DNA of 26,970 bases from Clostridium sp. CAG:1013 (GTDB taxonomy: Bacteria > Bacillota > Clostridia > Oscillospirales > Acutalibacteraceae). This document shows, in pieces, positions 16,136-23,448 of the stretch. Where the stretch lies: the NCBI GenBank assembly GCA_000432995.1, contig HF972686.1, positions 47,164 through 74,133 on the forward strand, given 5' to 3'. The notes beneath the pieces are model-generated. The model did no database searches and was not told where the DNA came from. It saw only the letters and a program-made list of their open reading frames with translations. Both the position numbers and the translations under genes were made by a program. Numbering within the stretch: position 1 is the stretch's first letter; the number at the start of each line of letters is the position of its first letter.

Positions 16136-17068
16136 ATGAAAACCATAGCCATCGATCTGGGCGGATCCCGGGTGAAAATGGGAGTGGTGGACAACGGAAA
16201 AGTGGTCCACTGGGCCATGGTGGAGTCCAATTCCTCCCAGGGATTGGCGCCTCTGCTGCCCAAACTGGAACAGGTCTGCCGTCCCTGGCTGGAAGAGGAG
16301 CCGGTGGACGGCATGGGGATCGCTTTCCCCAGCCTGGTGGATGTGGATCGGAAAAAGATCCTGGGCCACAACGGAAAATTCCCGGATTATGCCCAGGTGG
16401 ACCTGGAGCGGTGGGCCTGGGAGCGGTTCCAACTGCCCATGGTGGTGGAAAATGACGCCAACGCCGCCGCTCTGGGAGAGGGGGCCTTCGGCGCTGCTGC
16501 CGGGGTGGAGAATTTTGTGCTGATGACCCTGGGTACCGGAATCGGCACCGCGGCGGTGATGAACGGCCGGCTGGTCCGGGGAAAACATTATCAGGCCGGG
16601 AATTTGATGGGTCATCTCCCTTTGAAGGTGGAAGGAAGGAAATGCGCAGGCTGTCCCGGAGTGGGTTGTGCCGAAGCGCAGGCCAGCACTTGGGCCCTGC
16701 CCCTGATGGTAGCGGAGGCCAAAGAGGACAGCCCGCTGAAACGAGAAAAGCGGGTAGACTTCCAAGTGCTGAAAACCTATGTGGACCAGGGAGACCCCTT
16801 GGCGGTCTCTCTGTTTGAGGAGTGCTGCGCCTACTGGGCCAACTGTCTTATTTCCATGGTGTGCGCCTATGACCCGGAGCTGATCGTTCTCAGCGGCGGG
16901 GTTATCAACTGGGGACCCCAGCTTACAGATCGGTTGATCCGTACCGTGGAGGAGCGGGCCTGGACGCCCTGGGGAAAACTCCAATTCCGTCTGGCGGAAC
17001 ATCCGGAGCATTCGGTGCTTCTGGGACTGCACGGGCTGTTTTCCCAGATGACCGGGGAAGGACGCTGA
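16136..17068 (+). CDS. ROK family sugar kinase
   Basis: The 310-residue protein has the ROK fold. A phosphate-1 motif TIAIDLGGSRVKMG begins at residue 3, catalytic D107 lies in ENDANAAALGE, and a phosphate-2 motif TLGTGIGTA covers 131-139. A zinc-finger-like cluster is formed by C170, C173 and C178 (KCAGCPGVGCAEA). ROK kinases phosphorylate glucose, fructose, mannose, allose or N-acetyl amino sugars. Two motifs deviate: the sugar-contacting ExGH appears as NLMGH (156-160), lacking the usual Glu, and the first two cysteines are three rather than two positions apart. Specificity is therefore open. As last gene of the operon it would feed a hexose-6-phosphate to the isomerases. GAGGGTGAG precedes the ATG. 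Confidence 0.88.
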   Translation: MKTIAIDLGGSRVKMGVVDNGKVVHWAMVESNSSQGLAPLLPKLEQVCRPWLEEEPVDGMGIAFPSLVDVDRKKILGHNGKFPDYAQVDLERWAWERFQLPMVVENDANAAALGEGAFGAAAGVENFVLMTLGTGIGTAAVMNGRLVRGKHYQAGNLMGHLPLKVEGRKCAGCPGVGCAEAQASTWALPLMVAEAKEDSPLKREKRVDFQVLKTYVDQGDPLAVSLFEECCAYWANCLISMVCAYDPELIVLSGGVINWGPQLTDRLIRTVEERAWTPWGKLQFRLAEHPEHSVLLGLHGLFSQMTGEGR

Positions 17069-17089
17069 TATCTCCCGGCCCAAACAAAA

Positions 17090-17128
17090 AAAGAGCGGGT
17101 CCTGCCGGTGGGGCAGGGTCCGCTCTTT
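17090..17128. terminator. Bidirectional terminator between convergent ROK and GH4 genes
   Basis: A 17-bp stem with two G-U pairs (17090-17106 with 17112-17128, loop GGTGG) lies between the ends of two convergent genes. On the plus strand it is followed by a weak T-rich tail. On the minus strand it is followed by a strong T-run (complement of the A-run at 17084-17090), so it should work best for the GH4 gene. Confidence 0.82.
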
Positions 17129-17143
17129 GGCTTTTCGGAGGAT

Positions 17144-18466
17144 TTACTGATAATCCTTCATATATTCTCCATGGGCTTCGATCAGTTCGTCCACCATGGC
17201 TTTGATGTCGTCGATGGAGAGTTCTGCGGCGGTGTGGGGTTCCAGCATAGCCGCCATGTAGATGTCCTCCCGCTTTTTGGTGACTGCCGCCTGGATAGTC
17301 AGCAGCTGGGCGTTGATGTTGGTCATGTTCATGGCCGCCAGCTGGACAGGCAGCTTGCCAACGTGGCAGGGGTTCACGCCCCGGTTGTCTACCAGGCAGG
17401 GCACTTCCACGCAGGCGTCGGCGGGCAGGTTGTCGATCAGTCCGGTGTTCAGCATGTTGCCGCCGATCTTGTAGGGATTGCCGGTGACGATGGCTTCCAT
17501 AATGTAGGAGGCGTACTCCCGGGAACGCTCGTGGGTCACCTGGCCGTTGTTCAGGATGTTTTCCTTCTCCTCTTTCCAGCCCTTGATCTGATTCACGCAG
17601 CGGCGGGGATACTCGTCCAGAGGAATGTTGAATTTCTCGATGAGCTCGGGGTACTTGGACTTGATGTAGAAGGGATTGTACTCGGCGTTGTGCTCGCTGG
17701 ACTCGGTGCAGTAGTAGCCGAAATTCTTGATGTAGTCGAAGCGGACCATGTCGTTGTGCTTTTCGGTGGCGTTCTTCTCCGCGGCCCGCTTGCGGATCTC
17801 AGGATACAGGTCGTTGCCCTCTTTGTCTTTCAGCTCCAGCAGCCAGCCCATGTGGTTGATGCCGGCGATCAGTTCCCGACGGCCCTCCAGTTTGTCCTCC
17901 ATGTTCAGGGACTTCAACAGGTTCTCGGAGCAGACCTGGACGCTGTGGCACAGGCCCACAGTCTTAATGTTGGTGTAACGCTGCATATAGCCGGTGAGGA
18001 TGGCCATGGGGTTGGTGTAGTTGAGGAACCAGGCGTCGGGGCAGACTTCTTCCATATCCCGAGCAAAGTCCGCCAGAACGGGGATGGTCCGCAGGCCGCG
18101 CATGATGCCGCCAATGCCCAGAGTGTCGGCGATGGTCTGACGCAGGCCGTACTTTTTGGGCACCTCGAAGTCGATGACGGTGCAGGGCTCGTACAGGCCC
18201 ACCTGAATGGCATTCACCACGAAGTCAGCGCCCCGGAGAGCGTCTTTTCGGTTCTCAACCCCGCAGTACTTGCTGATCTTGGCCCGGCCTTCGTTGACGT
18301 TTTTGTTGATGGCGCTGAGGATAATGTAGCTTTCCTCCAGCCGTTCGGCGTCGATGTCATAAAGGGCGATCTCGCTTTCCCGCAGGGAGGGGGTGCACAT
18401 GCAGTCGCCCAAAACATTCCTGGCGAACACTGTGCTGCCCGCGCCCATGAATGTGATCTTCGGCAT
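17144..18466 (-). CDS. GH4 family NAD-dependent glycosidase, alpha-galactosidase (MelA)-like
   Basis: The 440-residue protein begins with a Rossmann NAD-binding segment (PKITFMGAGSTVFARNVLGD). GH4 landmarks follow: FLNYTNPMAI (147-156), the metal-site cysteine in GLCHSVQ (C173, H174), and H205 in AGINHMGW. GH4 enzymes use NAD+ and a divalent metal and cleave through an oxidation-elimination-reduction route. The CHSV signature is the one associated with unphosphorylated alpha-galactosides; the 6-phospho-glucosidase group has CN[IV]P. Alpha-galactosidase is therefore preferred, with related alpha-glycosides possible. The start at 18466 is chosen for its AAAAGGAG site and the family N-terminus; an in-frame ATG at 18517 lies within the leader. 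It diverges from an AraC-family regulator gene. Confidence 0.88.
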   Translation of the reverse strand: MPKITFMGAGSTVFARNVLGDCMCTPSLRESEIALYDIDAERLEESYIILSAINKNVNEGRAKISKYCGVENRKDALRGADFVVNAIQVGLYEPCTVIDFEVPKKYGLRQTIADTLGIGGIMRGLRTIPVLADFARDMEEVCPDAWFLNYTNPMAILTGYMQRYTNIKTVGLCHSVQVCSENLLKSLNMEDKLEGRRELIAGINHMGWLLELKDKEGNDLYPEIRKRAAEKNATEKHNDMVRFDYIKNFGYYCTESSEHNAEYNPFYIKSKYPELIEKFNIPLDEYPRRCVNQIKGWKEEKENILNNGQVTHERSREYASYIMEAIVTGNPYKIGGNMLNTGLIDNLPADACVEVPCLVDNRGVNPCHVGKLPVQLAAMNMTNINAQLLTIQAAVTKKREDIYMAAMLEPHTAAELSIDDIKAMVDELIEAHGEYMKDYQ

Positions 18467-18490
18467 AGAAAACAACTCCTTTTCAGTTCT

Positions 18491-18507
18491 CCGGGAAGGG
18501 TTCCCGG
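18491..18507. promoter_or_regulatory. Perfect inverted repeat in the GH4 leader
   Basis: CCGGGAAGGGTTCCCGG has 7-bp arms and a 3-nt centre. It lies just downstream of the predicted GH4 start site and about 25 bp before the start codon. It could be a regulator-binding site or a 5' leader hairpin. Confidence 0.4.
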
Positions 18508-18517
18508 CTTTAGTCAC

Positions 18518-18546
18518 ATTCTACTGGTTCCCTGGTGTGTTTTCAA
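18518..18546 (-). promoter_or_regulatory. Promoter of the GH4 gene
   Basis: On the minus strand TTGAAA (18546-18541) and TAGAAT (18523-18518) are separated by exactly 17 bases, a good sigma-A match about 50 bp before the start codon. Confidence 0.6.
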
Positions 18547-18653
18547 TCCCTGTTTGTTTCATGAAATTGTCGATTTGTTGCAAGAATTTGTTTTCTTTCT
18601 TTTGCCTTCCCGCTTTTCACTGAAAATGGGGGATGGCATTTTGAAACTTGTCA

Positions 18654-18662
18654 TGATAAAAT
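18654..18662 (+). promoter_or_regulatory. Possible extended -10 promoter of the AraC-family gene
   Basis: TGA-TAAAAT resembles an extended -10 element about 78 bp before the TTG start, without a good -35. It overlaps an imperfect inverted repeat (GGCATTTT at 18636-18643 facing AAAATGATGCC at 18658-18668) that may bind the regulator. Confidence 0.35.
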
Positions 18663-18739
18663 GATGCCAAAGTTAAGCGCCTGGAGAAAAAGAAACCACA
18701 GGTTCCCCGGGAGCAAAAAGGGAAAAGGAGGGGGTTTCC

Positions 18740-19558
18740 TTGCCGAGAACAGAGATCCGGAAAACACAAAAGTCCATGTCTAAAGCTATCGCCGTGTACT
18801 ACTGCGGCTATGAGAAATGCGCCAGCGGTCACAGTTTTGGCCCGGCGGTGCGCACCCAGTATCTGCTCCATTTTGTGATCTCCGGGAAGGGGACCTATTC
18901 CGTGGGAGGGGTCACCTATCCTGTAACGGCAGGCCAGGCGTTTCTCATTAAGCCTTCGGAGGTGACCTATTATCAAGCGGACCGGGAAACTCCCTGGGAA
19001 TACATGTGGATGGCCTTTGACGGCATCGACGGAAAGGAGACGGTGCGACGCACCGGGTTTCAGGACTCCTATGTGGCTACCATCCCTCAGCCGGAGGAAT
19101 TTCAGCGATGTATGACCACGGTCATCGACGAATTTCAAAAGGGCGGGAACAGCGAGTACCGGATCCTCAGCGGCTTCTACGGAGCTATGGCCCAGCTGGA
19201 GCAGTGGGAGAACCAGGGCACCTTTGAAGAGGAATACTTGCAAAAAGCAGTGGACTATATCCAGAACAATTACAGTTATCCCATTAAGATTACGGACCTG
19301 GCCAAGTATGTGGGCATCGACAGGACCTACCTGTACAAGATCTTCCAGCGTCGGGAAGGGGTATCACCCAAGCGGTACCTGTTGCTGGTCCGGGTCAACG
19401 CCGCCAAAAACATGTTGCGTACCCGGCAGTATTCCGTGAATGGCATCGCTCTTTCCTGTGGGTTCAGCGACGCTCCCTCCTTTTGTAACCATTTCAAAAG
19501 GGTCACCGGCAGAACGCCCAGTCAATTCCTCAAGGAACTGGAGACGTCTCAAATATAA
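18740..19558 (+). CDS. AraC family transcriptional regulator (cupin sensor type)
   Basis: The 272-residue protein has an N-terminal AraC-type cupin sensor (about 20-110, with LLHFVISGKGTYSVGGVTYP and AGQAFLIKPSEVTYYQAD). Its C-terminal AraC DNA-binding domain (about 165-268) contains IKITDLAKYVGIDRTYLYKI and SVNGIALSCGFSDAPSFCNHF. This is the architecture of MsmR/MelR-like sugar regulators that activate alpha-galactoside genes. It faces the GH4 gene across 273 bp, so that gene is the likely target. The TTG start at 18740 is preferred because AAAAGGAGGGGG lies at a good distance; an ATG at 18776 is the alternative. The cytoplasmic sensor contrasts with the membrane-bound AraC-type protein at 8.6-10.9 kb. 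Confidence 0.9.
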   Translation: MPRTEIRKTQKSMSKAIAVYYCGYEKCASGHSFGPAVRTQYLLHFVISGKGTYSVGGVTYPVTAGQAFLIKPSEVTYYQADRETPWEYMWMAFDGIDGKETVRRTGFQDSYVATIPQPEEFQRCMTTVIDEFQKGGNSEYRILSGFYGAMAQLEQWENQGTFEEEYLQKAVDYIQNNYSYPIKITDLAKYVGIDRTYLYKIFQRREGVSPKRYLLLVRVNAAKNMLRTRQYSVNGIALSCGFSDAPSFCNHFKRVTGRTPSQFLKELETSQI

Positions 19559-19727
19559 AAAGGACCGCTGCTTTTACCTTCAAGACTCTCCGCAGTTATT
19601 TGGTTAATAAGGATTCTTTTGTGGTGGATAAGCATGACCTCTGAATTTCCAGTCCCATGGTGAGTCAGTGTTTGACAATCCTTACGGAAGTTTCGGAAAG
19701 AAAGGAAAAATTATTAGATAAAAAGTA

Positions 19728-19756
19728 TTGACAATAGAAGTTGGTTTGTATATAAT
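19728..19756 (+). promoter_or_regulatory. Consensus sigma-A promoter of the LacI-family gene
   Basis: TTGACA (19728-19733) and TATAAT (19751-19756) are both perfect with a 17-bp spacer. Two operator-like sequences lie immediately downstream, indicating repression. Confidence 0.88.
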
Positions 19757-19763
19757 TCTGTCA

Positions 19764-19777
19764 TGTTACCGATAACA
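19764..19777 (+). promoter_or_regulatory. LacI-family operator O1
   Basis: TGTTACCGATAACA differs by one base from the perfect palindrome TGTTACCGGTAACA found upstream of the ABC operon. It overlaps the expected transcription start of the LacI gene, which implies autorepression. Confidence 0.75.
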
Positions 19778-19795
19778 ATTTGATTTCTTGTAAAA

Positions 19796-19809
19796 TGTTA
19801 ACGGTATCA
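19796..19809 (+). promoter_or_regulatory. LacI-family operator O2
   Basis: TGTTAACGGTATCA matches the palindrome at 20918 at 12 of 14 positions. Its centre is 32 bp from that of O1, about three helical turns, so both sites face the same side of the DNA. Confidence 0.55.
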
Positions 19810-19838
19810 TAGAAATGCAGAAACAGGAGACCGAGGAA

Positions 19839-20873
19839 ATGGAACATTTGGAAGGCGGAGTGACCATCGCTCGTATTGCGGAATTGGCAGGCACGTCTAA
19901 AATGACCGTATCCCGGGTGATCAATAAAAAAGGAAATGTAGCTGAGAAAACCCGTAAGCGTGTGGAGCAGGTCATTCGAGAAATGAATTATTCACCCAAT
20001 GTGTTTGCCCAAAGTTTGGCAACAAACAAAACCGGCATCTTGGGGCTGCTGGCTAGCGGGAAGAATTTTGATTCAGCGGAAGGGTTTCGGAACATTATTT
20101 TCGGAATGGAAAACGAGGCCATTCGAGGCGGCTATGATGTATTGTTCATGGCGGGAGGAAAAGGGCAGGATGTGTTAGAACGCATTCGTCCCAGCCTGAC
20201 GGAAGGCGTTGTGGTATTTGGTGACAGAATGGATCTCCGGCTACCAGAGTTTTTCGCCCAAAGGGGAATCCCCATGGTGGTTATTGGAAAGCGTGATTGG
20301 GGAACATACCACCCGGCATATTATTCTCCCGATTACTGTGATGGTTATCGAAAAGTTACTCGCTACTTATTTTCTCTTCATCATCAACGGATTGCCATGA
20401 TAGGCGGTTTTCTAGATTTTGAGGCCGACTTGGAAAAATACAAGGGATATTGGGAAGCGCTGGAAGAAGCGGGTATCCCCCGGGATGAGACCTTAGAAGT
20501 GATGGAAGGCTGCTGGGATAATTTGGTTCGTTTGATGGAGAAAAAACGAGCAACAGCCTTGATCGTTAACGGACCGGAGGCGTGGAAGCAGGTTTTGAAG
20601 GAGATCGTGCAGAAAAAATATAAGATCCCTCAGGATTTCTCTCTAGTGCTTTCCGGTTTGGGCATGGACTATGAGGCTTCTAACATACGGCAGCTTTTAA
20701 ATGTGGAGGAAATCACCCGATTGGAGATCCCTGACTATGAAATGGGAGTCCAAGCGGCAGGATATTTGTTTCGGCAACTTTCTGAATCCGGTGACAAGGA
20801 GGAGCCCCCGGAACACTTGGTTCCCATGCACTTCGTTTTGGGGGATTCGTGCAGAGACCTGAACTCTCTCTAA
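19839..20873 (+). CDS. LacI family transcriptional regulator
   Basis: The 344-residue protein has a LacI helix-turn-helix (VTIARIAELAGTSKMTVSRV, 8-27), a hinge region (NYSPNVFAQSLATNKT, 50-65) and a periplasmic-binding-like effector domain. An ATG at 19815 is in frame, but AGGAG at 19825-19829 sits 9 nt before the ATG at 19839, so the latter is chosen. Two operators lie in its own promoter and a perfect palindrome of the same sequence lies before the next operon. It probably represses both itself and the importer/flavoprotein operon until the imported compound or a derivative binds. A terminator separates it from the operon. Confidence 0.92.
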   Translation: MEHLEGGVTIARIAELAGTSKMTVSRVINKKGNVAEKTRKRVEQVIREMNYSPNVFAQSLATNKTGILGLLASGKNFDSAEGFRNIIFGMENEAIRGGYDVLFMAGGKGQDVLERIRPSLTEGVVVFGDRMDLRLPEFFAQRGIPMVVIGKRDWGTYHPAYYSPDYCDGYRKVTRYLFSLHHQRIAMIGGFLDFEADLEKYKGYWEALEEAGIPRDETLEVMEGCWDNLVRLMEKKRATALIVNGPEAWKQVLKEIVQKKYKIPQDFSLVLSGLGMDYEASNIRQLLNVEEITRLEIPDYEMGVQAAGYLFRQLSESGDKEEPPEHLVPMHFVLGDSCRDLNSL

Positions 20874-20874
20874 G

Positions 20875-20908
20875 AAAAAGAACTTCCTTTTAGGAGGTAG
20901 TTCTTTTT
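20875..20908 (+). terminator. Rho-independent terminator of the LacI-family gene
   Basis: AAAAAGAACT (20875-20884) pairs with AGTTCTTTTT (20899-20908), with further CC/GG pairing inside. It ends in a five-T run just after the stop codon at 20873. Confidence 0.75.
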
Positions 20909-20913
20909 ACTCC

Positions 20914-20935
20914 AAAATGTTACCGGTAACATTTT
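20914..20935 (+). promoter_or_regulatory. Perfect palindromic LacI-family operator of the importer/oxidoreductase operon
   Basis: The core TGTTACCGGTAACA at 20918-20931 is extended by AAAA on the left and TTTT on the right into a perfect 22-bp palindrome with a central CG step, typical of LacI-family operators. It is also close to a catabolite-responsive element (one mismatch to TGWAANCGNTNWCA by eye), so CcpA might bind as well. No convincing -35/-10 pair was found between this site and the binding-protein gene. Confidence 0.8.
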
Positions 20936-20942
20936 AAGGAAG

Positions 20943-20957
20943 ATGCAGATTCTGCAT
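20943..20957 (+). promoter_or_regulatory. Second inverted repeat upstream of the importer operon
   Basis: ATGCAGA and TCTGCAT flank a single T, giving perfect 7-bp arms. It lies 8 bp past the 22-bp LacI palindrome and is unrelated in sequence. It could be a site for another regulator. Confidence 0.35.
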
Positions 20958-21004
20958 TTTTCATATAGAGTCCATACAAACTAAATTTTTAGGAGGTACG
21001 AAAC

Positions 21005-22366
21005 ATGAAAGCCAAGAAAACCAAACTAGCCGCGCTGCTGTTGGCGGGAGCCATGCTGCTTTCTGCGGCAGGATGCTCTGGAAATGGAAACAGTTCCAGC
21101 CAGGACGCTGCTGGTGGCGAAAGCTCTCAGGCCAGCTCCAATACGGAAACTTCTGAAGTGGCTGAGGAGGGGCCCAAGGAAGAAGTCACCATCACTTTCA
21201 TGACCAATGTGGGCTCTACCACGGACGACAAGATCAAGCCCTTGGTAGACGCGTATGAGGCGGAAGGTGTCACCATTGATTACCAGGCAGTGGCCGGCTC
21301 TACCAGCGACTATCAGCAAAAGCTTACCACGTTGTTTGCTTCCGGCACGTATCCCGATGTGCTGTATGTTCCCACCATTTGGACAAAGATGCATGCAGAA
21401 CTGGGAGTAGTGGCATCCTTGGAAGGCAAAATCTCCCAGGACATTTTGGATGACTTCAATGAAGGTCCCTTGGAGACATGCATGTATAATGGCGAGCTGA
21501 TGGGCCTGCCTATGGACAATGACTGCATCACTTTGTTCTATAACAAGGATCAAGTGGAAGCCGCAGGGATCGACAATATTCCTGAAAGCTATGACGACGC
21601 CTGGACTTGGGAGGAATTCCAGGAGGCAGCCGCCACTGCGAAAGAGGCTACTGGAACCATGCACGGCATGGTGTTCGGCAGCGATTTCTCCATCGAACTT
21701 CCCTTCTTCTGGCAGTCTGGGGCCACAGTTCTCAGCCCTGAGCTGGACTCTGTTACCGTCAATCAGCAGGGCACCATTGACACATTGAACTGGTTCCGCA
21801 CCCTGGTGGATGAAGGACTGTGCAGCACCAATATTTTCCTTGGCGTAGACGACTCCGAATCCATGTTTGTCAGCCAGCAGGCACCTTTCTATGTGGCAAA
21901 CTGCGGTTCTACCAGCAACCTGCTCACCAAAATCGACGGCGCCTTTGAGCTGGGAGTCACCTATCTGCCTCAGAACAAGGAACATGCCAACAAAATCGGC
22001 GGCTGGAACATTGAGATGATGAAAGAGAGCGAGCATCCCGAGGAAGCTCTGGCGTTCCTGGAGTATATGGTCTCCCCCGAAGTGATGAACGCCAAGTGCG
22101 AGTCTACTGGATCTATGCCTGCCAGAAAGTCTGCGGCGGATACCATTGAATTTGGCGCGCTGGATCCCTATGCCCCTGTCTTTATCGAAGAGATCGCCAA
22201 TATTCCTGAATTTGCCATTACCGACAGCGTGAACGAGGAATATCAAACCTATAAGGGATTGATGACCCAGGAATTCCAGAACTTTATCTCTGATCCCAAT
22301 GTTACGGCTGAAACCGCTGCGCAGAACATGCAGGCGGCAATCGAACAGGCTTTGGGTTTGGGTTAA
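21005..22366 (+). CDS. ABC transporter sugar-binding lipoprotein (MalE/family 1 type)
   Basis: The 453-residue protein has a lipoprotein signal ending SAAGC with the lipidated cysteine at 24, followed by a Ser/Asn/Glu-rich linker. The rest is a family 1 extracellular solute-binding protein. EEVTITFMTNVGSTTDDKIK and LTTLFASGTYPDVLYVPTIW are near the N-terminus, and LMGLPMDNDCITLFYNKDQVEAAGI is in the middle. AGGAGGT precedes the ATG. It is the first gene of an operon with two permeases and two flavoproteins. Because the genes downstream encode oxidoreductases rather than glycosidases, the ligand may be a sugar derivative or other small polyhydroxylated compound; this is inference. Confidence 0.92.
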   Translation: MKAKKTKLAALLLAGAMLLSAAGCSGNGNSSSQDAAGGESSQASSNTETSEVAEEGPKEEVTITFMTNVGSTTDDKIKPLVDAYEAEGVTIDYQAVAGSTSDYQQKLTTLFASGTYPDVLYVPTIWTKMHAELGVVASLEGKISQDILDDFNEGPLETCMYNGELMGLPMDNDCITLFYNKDQVEAAGIDNIPESYDDAWTWEEFQEAAATAKEATGTMHGMVFGSDFSIELPFFWQSGATVLSPELDSVTVNQQGTIDTLNWFRTLVDEGLCSTNIFLGVDDSESMFVSQQAPFYVANCGSTSNLLTKIDGAFELGVTYLPQNKEHANKIGGWNIEMMKESEHPEEALAFLEYMVSPEVMNAKCESTGSMPARKSAADTIEFGALDPYAPVFIEEIANIPEFAITDSVNEEYQTYKGLMTQEFQNFISDPNVTAETAAQNMQAAIEQALGLG

Positions 22367-22384
22367 CAAATATGTAAGTGGCGG

Positions 22385-22440
22385 CGCGCTGTTTTAAAGC
22401 GCGGCTCCGGCTGCTGGGGCGGGTGAAAAGCCCGCCTCAG
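22385..22440 (+). other. Two intercistronic stem-loops after the binding-protein gene
   Basis: The first pairs CGCGCT (22385-22390) with AGCGCG (22398-22403). The second pairs CTGGGGCGGG (22414-22423) with CCCGCCTCAG (22431-22440), with one G-U pair. Only a short TTTT follows, so read-through into the permeases is expected. Such hairpins often raise the amount of binding protein relative to permease. Confidence 0.5.
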
Positions 22441-22496
22441 ATTTTGCCGGAAAACTGCTTTTGGGGTTATCGTTTCATAAATAAAGGAGAAGTATC

Positions 22497-23381
22497 ATGA
22501 CGCGGAAACAGAAATTACTAAAATTGAGAAAAAAACTTACGCCCTATCTGTTTTTGCTTCCCGCAGTTGTTTTTTTCGGAGCCTACCTGCTCTATCCTGC
22601 TTGTTACGCACTGATAATGAGTTTCTTCAATTGGGGTGCTACTGTCGAGACTCAGTTTGTGGGACTGGATAATTTTTCCCATATGTTTTCCGACCATCTG
22701 TTTTATACATCTATCATCAATACATTGATCTATGTGTGCGCTGTGCCGTTTAAAGTGGTTTTGGCCATGGTTTTGGCGGCGCTGCTAAATCAGAAAATTA
22801 AGGGAGAAGGCTTTTTCCGAGCCACTCTGTTTTTTCCATTTGTGTTGTCAGAAGTGATCGTGGGTGTCATTTGGAAAGCAATGTTCAACCCAACCTACGG
22901 TTTTATCAACGTTGCACTTTCCTGGTTCGGCCTGCCGGGGCAGAACTGGCTTGCCACTGACAAAGCTATGTGGGTCATTATTTTGGTCAGTGTGTGGAAG
23001 GGATTGGGTTCCAATCTGATCATCTATATCGCTGGAATCAAAGGAATTTCCCCGGATTATTACGAGGCGGCCTCCATCGATGGGGCATCCGAACTGAAAA
23101 AGTTTTGGTACATCACGCTACCTTGTTTGAAACCCACCACCATTTTTGTGGTTACCACCGCTATCATCGGTTCTTTCAATATGTTTGACATCACCTATAC
23201 CATGACAAAAGGTGGTCCCGGCACAGCTACCCTGACCTTTGTCCAGTATATTTACGACGTTGCGTTTACCAGGTTCCAGTTTGGCTACGCTTCGGCCTTG
23301 GCGTTTGTGTTTTTCGTAGTCTTGTTCGTGCTCACAATCTTGCAGCGGAAAATTTTGAGTCAAGGAAGCGACGGAGATTGA
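22497..23381 (+). CDS. Carbohydrate ABC transporter permease (MalF/UgpA type)
   Basis: The 294-residue protein has about six membrane segments and the EAA loop EAASIDGASELKKFWYITLP (190-209) that contacts the ATPase. NTLIYV and GGPGTATLTFVQYIYDVAF are typical of MalF-type sugar permeases. AAAGGAG precedes the ATG. It is 130 bp after the binding-protein gene, the space being filled by two hairpins, and 67 bp before the second permease. Confidence 0.93.
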   Translation: MTRKQKLLKLRKKLTPYLFLLPAVVFFGAYLLYPACYALIMSFFNWGATVETQFVGLDNFSHMFSDHLFYTSIINTLIYVCAVPFKVVLAMVLAALLNQKIKGEGFFRATLFFPFVLSEVIVGVIWKAMFNPTYGFINVALSWFGLPGQNWLATDKAMWVIILVSVWKGLGSNLIIYIAGIKGISPDYYEAASIDGASELKKFWYITLPCLKPTTIFVVTTAIIGSFNMFDITYTMTKGGPGTATLTFVQYIYDVAFTRFQFGYASALAFVFFVVLFVLTILQRKILSQGSDGD

Positions 23382-23448
23382 TGGTAACAGGAAAGTCATC
23401 TCTGCCAAATCTACGTTTCATGTATTTTGTGGTAAAGGATTGATCCAA

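Noticed and set aside
17108..18664. Open frame of 518 codons on the plus strand opposite the GH4 gene
   Set aside because: It begins inside the terminator hairpin, its translation is a mirror of GH4 codons (Val/Gly/His-rich), and the GH4 gene is unmistakable.
19672..19677. TTGACA upstream of the LacI-family gene
   Set aside because: There is no -10-like hexamer at 16-18 bp; the perfect promoter at 19728-19756 explains expression.
19559..19727. Possible terminator after the AraC-family gene
   Set aside because: Only a 4-bp GC pairing over a long loop is visible and no T-run follows, so it is not called; nothing else is seen in this stretch.
21026..22369. Open frame of 447 codons on the minus strand opposite the binding-protein gene
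   Set aside because: It has no start signal or domain and is explained by the codon use of the lipoprotein gene.
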